Below are positions 6,072 to 11,060 of a stretch of DNA of 11,060 nucleotides, piece by piece. Source of the stretch: Verrucomicrobiota bacterium (GTDB lineage: Bacteria > Verrucomicrobiota > Verrucomicrobiia > Chthoniobacterales > UBA10450). The position numbers were made by a program, and so were the translations under genes. Every line of letters starts with the position of its first letter. Position 1 is the stretch's first letter. The notes beneath the pieces were generated by a model. It searched no databases. It saw only the letters and a list, made by a program, of their open reading frames with translations, and had not been told where the DNA came from. The DNA lies in NCBI GenBank assembly GCA_003218815.1, contig QHON01000169.1, positions 1 to 11,060 on the forward strand. The letters are read 5' to 3'.

Positions 6072-8277
6072 AAAGAGCTAAGCTCTCCTGTTTGGCTATC
6101 GAGCCGGTGGTGGTCATAAGTCCAGCAAACTTTTTCACCAGCTCGTCGAGCTTCGCGATATAATAATCCACGTTCTCGTCGCGGTTTTGCGGATCGAATG
6201 CGGACGCCAACCTGGCGTTTTCGTAGGCAGGGACTTTCCTAGTGGAGCCAATGATGTAGTAGCTGATCTGGTCGCCGGGCCGATAGTTGCGGCCACTCGC
6301 TAGCGCGAGCTCATAAGCAGCAGCGCGATTGCGCGCGGACGCGGCGATCTTTTGCCGATATTTGTCGAGCGAGTCTTGAAGCGTATCGGTTTTCATCAAC
6401 ATGTCGATACTCCATTCCCGGTTGCGAATCTTCTGTTCAAATTCATTGCGTAATTCACCGATTGCTTCCGGTTTTCCTTCCATGAGCAGCTTGATCATTT
6501 CCTCGAGGAAAATGCGCTGGAACTTTTCGAGTCCGCGCGATTTGAGAGCGCCGCCTTTAATGATGACGTCGCCGTCGCGGGTAAGGAGGGCGTAATTTTT
6601 TGCTTTGTAGCTGAACATCGCGTCGAACTGCTCGTCGAATTCCACTTCAATCCCAGGCGGCAATTCTTTGGCCAAACCTTCGCGCAATTTGTTGATGTCG
6701 ATGTCAGGCGGCGGGGTGAAGTAAATTCCATCGGTGTCCACCTCGATCACCCGCGCATCACGCGCGTTTAACCACTCAATCATCTTTTTCAAGAGATCGC
6801 GCCCAATCTGCGTGACCCGCGCCGCGGCATCGAAATCGGCGAAACTTCCCTGAGCGAACCCGAGATAACCATAGAAGCTGTTGAGCAGGATTTTGAACGT
6901 GTTTTGAAAGGCGTGGAAATGATGCGCGCGCGCCGTGTCACCGCTCTTCTCAGCTGCGCGCATGTCCGCTTTCGCTTCGAGTCTGAAGGTCCGTAGATCG
7001 GTAAGTAGATGGCGGAAGATTTGCAGCTGGTCGGTTTGTGGGAAGCAAGCAAACTGCAACATTACCGAGGGATAAAGCGAGGCGACGTCGCAATGCCACA
7101 CGTTGCGGGCGACGCCGGTGAAGAAAATGTCGGTGTAACCGCCTTCGAAACCGCGCACCATCGGCAGCTCGGGAATGGAATGCCGTTGCCTGAAATATTC
7201 GCGCAGAAACAGCGCATTGATCCGCGTAGCATTGCCCCGGACGATCACGTCCTGGTAGTTGTATGGAAAAATCTGGGCCTGAATGAAGTAGCTTGCGCTT
7301 AACAGTTCCGATAACGCGCGCGTCTCTCGTACACCGCACAGTGCGCGCCGCCGAAATGCTTCCGAACTTTCCAGATAGGCGCGCTGCAATTCTTTCCCGG
7401 TTAGCGCGGAAATCTGTTCGCCGTCACAAAGTTCAAAATGCCGGGCGACATCGGTGCGCTCGAAACCGGCCAGGGAACGCATACCGACATCGTAAAATTG
7501 CGCGAGCAAAAAAGTATCGACGAAATGGCGGCCACCGACTGTGAACTTCGGATAATCGATTGTCTTCTCTGCGATCTGCAGCCGCGAAGGGCGGGAACGT
7601 AAAAAGCCGCCGCTTCGTCCCCAATCTAGTTTCGTTTTCGTTTTCTTGGCGCGCTGGACTAGGTAGGGCAGATCGAACCGAAAGAGATTGTGACCCTCGA
7701 TCACGTCCGGATCGCGCTCTTTGACAAGACTCGTTAGGCGCTTGAGCGCGTCGTGCTCGGATTGTTCGACATTTTTTGGATCAATAATGAGGAGTTCCTC
7801 CCAGCCAGTGTTATCCGAGACCGTGATGCTCATGATGTGATCTTTGTCGCCGGGTTCATCGACCCCAGCTACGGAGAGCACTTCGATCTGCATCCGCTTC
7901 AGTTCTTCAAACCGCAGGTCTTTAAACAACGTGCGTCCGGTCGCGGTCAGATAGTGCTGCACGGGATCGGTGAACGCGAAGAAATCGCGTCCGGCGTTTC
8001 TCAATCCGTTGCGCAATGCGATCAGTTCTTTCCAGCTATCAACCGTGACCAGCCAGCCGTATTTAAGACTGCTTTCAAGCTTTTCGGATTCGATGCCAAG
8101 ATCCAGAACATCCGAGTCGCACCAGACAAAAGGGTGAAACGGTTCAACTTCGACGACTGTCAATCCACCTTTTCCCCGGCGATAAACTTTAACGGTTCCG
8201 GTTTCGCCCAATTCAATCGCGACGATCCGCGGCGTTCGATCGGCGCCGAAGAGCATGGTGTTCTTCTCAAATTCCAT
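6070..8277 (-). CDS. B-family DNA polymerase with degenerate exonuclease
   Basis: This 735-residue protein carries all three polymerase motifs: A, CDVASLYPS (D397); B, KILLNSFYG (K462 to G470); and C, VDTDGIY (D514, D516). The KAKNY (558-562) and GGALKSRG elements are also present. These support template-directed DNA synthesis. The 3'-5' exonuclease domain in front is recognisable but changed. Exo I reads MQIEV (Q130 where the metal-binding Asp of DxE belongs). Exo II is intact as GHNLFRFD (D202). Exo III YxxxD reads RALCG before VRET (R311 and G315 where Tyr and Asp belong). Proofreading is therefore probably lost. I used the ATG at 8277; another ATG at 8256 has GAGAAG upstream. The gene is divergent from the amidohydrolase gene and is followed after 15 bp by the M20 gene. 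It is most likely an accessory or repair polymerase, since bacteria use C-family enzymes for replication. Confidence 0.93.
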   Translation of the reverse strand: MEFEKNTMLFGADRTPRIVAIELGETGTVKVYRRGKGGLTVVEVEPFHPFVWCDSDVLDLGIESEKLESSLKYGWLVTVDSWKELIALRNGLRNAGRDFFAFTDPVQHYLTATGRTLFKDLRFEELKRMQIEVLSVAGVDEPGDKDHIMSITVSDNTGWEELLIIDPKNVEQSEHDALKRLTSLVKERDPDVIEGHNLFRFDLPYLVQRAKKTKTKLDWGRSGGFLRSRPSRLQIAEKTIDYPKFTVGGRHFVDTFLLAQFYDVGMRSLAGFERTDVARHFELCDGEQISALTGKELQRAYLESSEAFRRRALCGVRETRALSELLSASYFIQAQIFPYNYQDVIVRGNATRINALFLREYFRQRHSIPELPMVRGFEGGYTDIFFTGVARNVWHCDVASLYPSVMLQFACFPQTDQLQIFRHLLTDLRTFRLEAKADMRAAEKSGDTARAHHFHAFQNTFKILLNSFYGYLGFAQGSFADFDAAARVTQIGRDLLKKMIEWLNARDARVIEVDTDGIYFTPPPDIDINKLREGLAKELPPGIEVEFDEQFDAMFSYKAKNYALLTRDGDVIIKGGALKSRGLEKFQRIFLEEMIKLLMEGKPEAIGELRNEFEQKIRNREWSIDMLMKTDTLQDSLDKYRQKIAASARNRAAAYELALASGRNYRPGDQISYYIIGSTRKVPAYENARLASAFDPQNRDENVDYYIAKLDELVKKFAGLMTTTGSIAKQESLAL

Positions 8278-8300
8278 CGTGGATCAAGAGAATCGGAAAA

Positions 8301-8398
8301 ATGAATTAGGAAAGCAGGAAAAGAGGAAATTGAATCTCGAAAGCCAGGAAACATGAAGATTTCGTTTTGTTTCCTCGCTTACTGGTTTGGTGATTCAT
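8301..8398. repeat. Imperfect 29-bp inverted repeat in polB/amidohydrolase gap
   Basis: Arm one (8301-8329) and the reverse complement of arm two (8370-8398) agree at 22 of 29 positions, both starting ATGAAT and ending GAGGAAA. The 40-base spacer contains further AGGAAA-like units. The region is purine-rich on the plus strand (AGGAAAGCAGGAAAAGAGGAAA). It fills most of the 151-bp divergent gap, and may be a palindromic intergenic element or a shared control region. Confidence 0.5.
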
Positions 8399-8428
8399 GT
8401 ATTCCGAGTTTTCGGTTATAGGTGCAGG

Positions 8429-9772
8429 ATGAAGAATTGCTCATTGGCGATCTTTTTAACGTCGATCTTGGCTCCGCTGCTGGCGTTCGGGCAGCCGACG
8501 CCGCAATCCATCGCTAATGCGGAACTGCCGTCGTTGCTCACGATTTACAAAGACATTCACAGTCATCCGGAACTTTCCACAAAAGAGCAGCGGAGTTCCG
8601 CGATTGTGGCGAAGGAATTACGCGCTGCCGGCTGTGAAGTTACCGAGAATTTCGGGCATTACGATAATCCAGATTGGAAATGTTACGGCGTTGTCGGCGT
8701 GATGAAGAACGGCGACGGGCCGACTGTGCTGGTGCGCACTGACATGGATGCGTTGCCCGTGCAGGAACAAACCGGTGCGTCGTACGCGAGCAAAGTCACG
8801 ATGACGAATGTTGAGGGCAAGGAAATGCCAGTGATGCACGCGTGCGGTCACGATATTCACATGTCGGCGTTGATCGGCACAGCGCGCGCGCTTGGGAAGC
8901 TAAAGGACAAATGGCATGGCACGATCGTATTCATCGGCCAACCGGCAGAAGAAATGGTGGGAGGCGCGCGCGCGATGCTGCACGCCGGCCTCTACGATCG
9001 TTTTGGCAAACCTGCTTACGCGGTCGCTTTGCACGATAATGCAGAGATTGAGGCTGGCAAAATCGGCATCACCGCAGGCTACTACAACGCAACCGTCGAC
9101 TCCGTCGATGTAACCGTGAAAGGCATGGGCGGTCATGGCGCTTATCCGCACAAGACGAAGGACCCGATCACGCTGTCGGCTGAAATTATCAATGCGTGGC
9201 AAACGATTGCCTCACGGGAAAACAATCCCCTCGATCCAATCGTCGTTACCGTCGGCTCGATTCACGGCGGCACGAAGCACAACATCATTCCCGATGAAGT
9301 CAAAATGCAGCTGACCGTGCGCACGTACAAGCCTGAGGTGCGTCAGCGCGTACTATCCGCAATCGAGCAAATCGCCAAAGGTTGCGCTACCGCAGCCGGT
9401 TTGCCGCCGGACAAAATGCCCGAAGTGAATGTTTTGCACGCCGAACATGTCAACGCGGTCTACAACAACCCGGAACTAACGAAACGCGTGAAGGCGACGT
9501 TGAAGAGTGCCATTGGCGACGAGAATGTCGTCGATAAAGATCCAACGATGGCCGGAGATGACTTTTCGGAATTCAGCCTGCCAGATCATTCGATTCCTGC
9601 CTGCATGTTCAATGTCGGCGCAGTCGATCCGGCCAAAGCCGCCGAAGCGAAAAAGACAGGGGCGTCTTTGCCCTCGCTGCACTCGAGCAAGTTTTTGCCC
9701 CTTCCGGAGCCGACGATTCGCGTCGGCATCATCGGAATGACGAGCGCCGTGCTGGATTTAATGAAGAAGTAA
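8429..9772 (+). CDS. Exported M20 amidohydrolase (hippurate / N-acyl-amino-acid hydrolase type)
   Basis: The chosen ATG at 8429 follows TAGGTGCAGG and gives a 447-residue protein with a clean signal peptide (MKNCSLAIFLTSILAPLLAF, then GQP). A longer TTG-started frame from 8387 would put 14 charged and hydrophobic residues before it and is rejected. The M20D metal site is complete: C139 and H141 in HACGHD, E174/E175 in GQPAEE, H202 in ALHDN, and the last His in SLHSSKF (H418). RTDMDALP at 103-110 and the lid GGHGAYPH, which follows the VKGMG turn, are typical. These enzymes cut N-acyl or aryl amino acids (hippurate, indole-acetyl amino acids, p-aminobenzoyl-glutamate) to a carboxylate and an amino acid; here it would act outside the cytoplasm. 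It is divergent from the polymerase gene and convergent with ftsZ. The exact substrate is unknown. Confidence 0.93.
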   Translation: MKNCSLAIFLTSILAPLLAFGQPTPQSIANAELPSLLTIYKDIHSHPELSTKEQRSSAIVAKELRAAGCEVTENFGHYDNPDWKCYGVVGVMKNGDGPTVLVRTDMDALPVQEQTGASYASKVTMTNVEGKEMPVMHACGHDIHMSALIGTARALGKLKDKWHGTIVFIGQPAEEMVGGARAMLHAGLYDRFGKPAYAVALHDNAEIEAGKIGITAGYYNATVDSVDVTVKGMGGHGAYPHKTKDPITLSAEIINAWQTIASRENNPLDPIVVTVGSIHGGTKHNIIPDEVKMQLTVRTYKPEVRQRVLSAIEQIAKGCATAAGLPPDKMPEVNVLHAEHVNAVYNNPELTKRVKATLKSAIGDENVVDKDPTMAGDDFSEFSLPDHSIPACMFNVGAVDPAKAAEAKKTGASLPSLHSSKFLPLPEPTIRVGIIGMTSAVLDLMKK

Positions 9773-9808
9773 GCCGAACTGTTAACGTGTTTCCGGCGGA
9801 CAAAATTC

Positions 9809-9823
9809 GTAGCCGACAGCTAC
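9809..9823 (-). terminator. Candidate weak terminator after ftsZ
   Basis: In the 64-bp convergent gap, GTAGC, loop CGACA and GCTAC form a 5-bp stem. Read on the minus strand it follows the ftsZ stop by 13 bp and is followed by GAATTTTG, a short T-run. The stem is short, so this is tentative. Confidence 0.35.
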
Positions 9824-9836
9824 ACCGACACCAGAT

Positions 9837-11060
9837 TTATTTTACCTTAATGTTCTTCCGCAGGTAAGTGGGAACATCGAGATCCTCGCCTTCCACGATG
9901 GTTGGCTCACTCTTTTCAAAGCGACCACGCGTGACCGGCTCGAATTGCAAGACTTCCTGTTTCGCCTGCACATTTTTTTCCGACGGTTTCTCTTCTTTCA
10001 TCCGCGCCGGCTTCGGCTGTGGCGTAATCAAGCGCGGTTCAGGTTTGTTAAGTACAGGTGCTGTCAACGGCGGAGCCGTGTCCACTGGCGCCGATTCGTC
10101 AATCGGAATCGCCTCCGCAGGCTGGGAACCCTCCACTGGAGTTGGTTCCGACTCGATGTCGGTCTTCAGCGAACCACCCTCGGATTGCCCCCAAACGGGC
10201 GGCATCGCGGGCATGCTACTCTGATCCCGATAAACCTGCTCCGGAATAGAATCCTCATCTGCCGCGAGCGAACTGATGATTGTGACGCTCAAGCGGTCTC
10301 CCATTCGCCCGTCTACGGCCGTGCCGAACAGAATCTGCGTTTGCTCGTTTACGTGACGGCCAAGCTCCTGCATCAGGATTTCTACTTCGGATAAGGTCAT
10401 GCCGGGTCCGCCCGCTACTTGAACTAGAACACGGGCCGCGTCCGCCAGCATGCGGCCTCGATCCATCAACGGATTTTTGAGGGCCTGCGCGAGGGCGTCA
10501 TGGGCACGATTGTCCGAATCGGATTCACCGAAACCAAACAAGCAACGGCCATTGCGGCTGCGCAAGGCGGCAAGCAAGTCATCGAATCCGATGCGGATGA
10601 GCCCCGGTCGCTGAATTAGATTTACAATGGAACGAACGCTTTGACTGATCATGCTATCCGCCGTCGCAAAAGCCTGATGGATTCCTGCTTTCGGCGCAAC
10701 CATGTCGCCCATCTGATCGTTCTCGAAGCAGATGACGGCGTTGGCAATCTCGTTAAACCGGGCGAGTGCATCTCGCGCTTGTGCGCCGCGGCGTTTACCC
10801 TCGAAAGCAAATGGAAGAGTGGCAAAGGCAACGACAAGGGAACCGGCTTCACGGGCAAGTTGGGCGATATACGGCGCGGCGCCCGAGCCGGTGCCGCCAC
10901 CGAGCCCAGTGCAAATAAAAATCATTCGGGCGTCCACAAGCGCCTCGCGGATTTCGTCAGCCGACTCCACCGCTGCCTGATAGCCCAGCTCCGGGTCGCC
11001 GCCGGCGCCCAAACCACGGGTTACAGAGCGACCGAGTTGCACTTTATGTGGCGCCACGGA
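9837..11060 (-). CDS. ftsZ: Cell division GTPase FtsZ, lacking N-terminus (runs off right edge)
   Basis: The frame is open to the right edge, so roughly the first 60 residues are missing, including the start; an in-frame GTG at 11057 is internal. The tubulin/FtsZ signature GLGGGTGSG, the preceding TRGLGAGGDPE and the later PFAFEGKRR and END motifs place it in FtsZ, the GTP-driven filament of the division ring. The T7 loop (10578-10604) reads GLIRIGFDD where most FtsZ have GLINxDFAD, so the usual Asn and first Asp are Arg and Gly while the last Asp is kept. A Pro/Glu-rich linker of about 120 residues follows the globular part. The tail ends DLDVPTYLRKN, the usual anchor-binding peptide. FtsZ2-like or other divergent forms are possible, but the tail and signature favour a true division FtsZ. 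Confidence 0.93.
   Translation of the reverse strand, partial: SVAPHKVQLGRSVTRGLGAGGDPELGYQAAVESADEIREALVDARMIFICTGLGGGTGSGAAPYIAQLAREAGSLVVAFATLPFAFEGKRRGAQARDALARFNEIANAVICFENDQMGDMVAPKAGIHQAFATADSMISQSVRSIVNLIQRPGLIRIGFDDLLAALRSRNGRCLFGFGESDSDNRAHDALAQALKNPLMDRGRMLADAARVLVQVAGGPGMTLSEVEILMQELGRHVNEQTQILFGTAVDGRMGDRLSVTIISSLAADEDSIPEQVYRDQSSMPAMPPVWGQSEGGSLKTDIESEPTPVEGSQPAEAIPIDESAPVDTAPPLTAPVLNKPEPRLITPQPKPARMKEEKPSEKNVQAKQEVLQFEPVTRGRFEKSEPTIVEGEDLDVPTYLRKNIKVK

Noticed and set aside
6070..6086. AGAGCTAAGCTCT palindrome at the polymerase gene end as a terminator
   Set aside because: The stem is only about 4 bp once a loop is allowed, no T-run follows, and the next gene starts within 20 bp.
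7753..8304. Long plus-strand open frame of 183 codons inside the polymerase gene
   Set aside because: It is antisense to a certain polymerase gene; the composition follows from the codon bias of the opposite strand.
8387..8428. Upstream TTG start extending the amidohydrolase by 14 residues
   Set aside because: It would bury the signal peptide; the ATG at 8429 has AGGTGCAGG right before it.

Overview
The window looks like a chromosomal piece of a free-living, moderate-GC bacterium, most likely Verrucomicrobiota (soil Chthoniobacterales-like). The grounds are a divergent FtsZ with a long proline-rich linker and a normal C-terminal tail peptide, a bacterial B-family DNA polymerase, several exported hydrolases, a Tat-type aldo/keto reductase, and short purine-rich or hexameric repeats between genes. 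The phylum is an inference from gene content and protein style; there is no rRNA. I see no tRNA, CRISPR array, insertion sequence or phage gene.

Layout. At the left edge, reading right to left on the minus strand: an exported CHAP/NlpC-P60-like protein (1372-1929), a sulfotransferase-like P-loop protein (508-1257), and the N-terminal 127 residues of a class IV PLP aminotransferase that runs off the left edge (1-381). The last two are, in the same order, the two halves of a fused plant 'branched-chain aminotransferase-like' protein, as I recall that protein. Next come a Tat-type aldo/keto reductase (2078-3019, minus) and, divergent from it, a 12-TM permease of the ATP/ADP-translocase-like branch (3231-4541, plus). 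The permease converges on an exported M20-family protein (4564-6054, minus), which lies 15 bp behind a B-family DNA polymerase (6070-8277, minus), so these two are probably one transcript. A second exported M20 amidohydrolase (8429-9772, plus) is divergent from the polymerase. It converges on ftsZ (9837-11060, minus), whose N-terminus lies beyond the right edge.

Three proteins depart from family rules at key residues. The polymerase has intact synthesis motifs but lacks exonuclease Exo I and Exo III residues. The M20 protein behind it lacks the first metal His, the bridging Asp and a further Asp, while the second M20 protein keeps its metal site. FtsZ has an altered T7 (synergy) loop. The intergenic gaps are all under 300 bp. 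They hold inverted repeats, a hexamer tandem and a possible dispersed-repeat fragment; no strong promoter or intrinsic terminator is evident.

Apart from the sulfotransferase/aminotransferase pair and the polymerase/M20 pair, the genes look like independent housekeeping and exported-enzyme units, not a single system.
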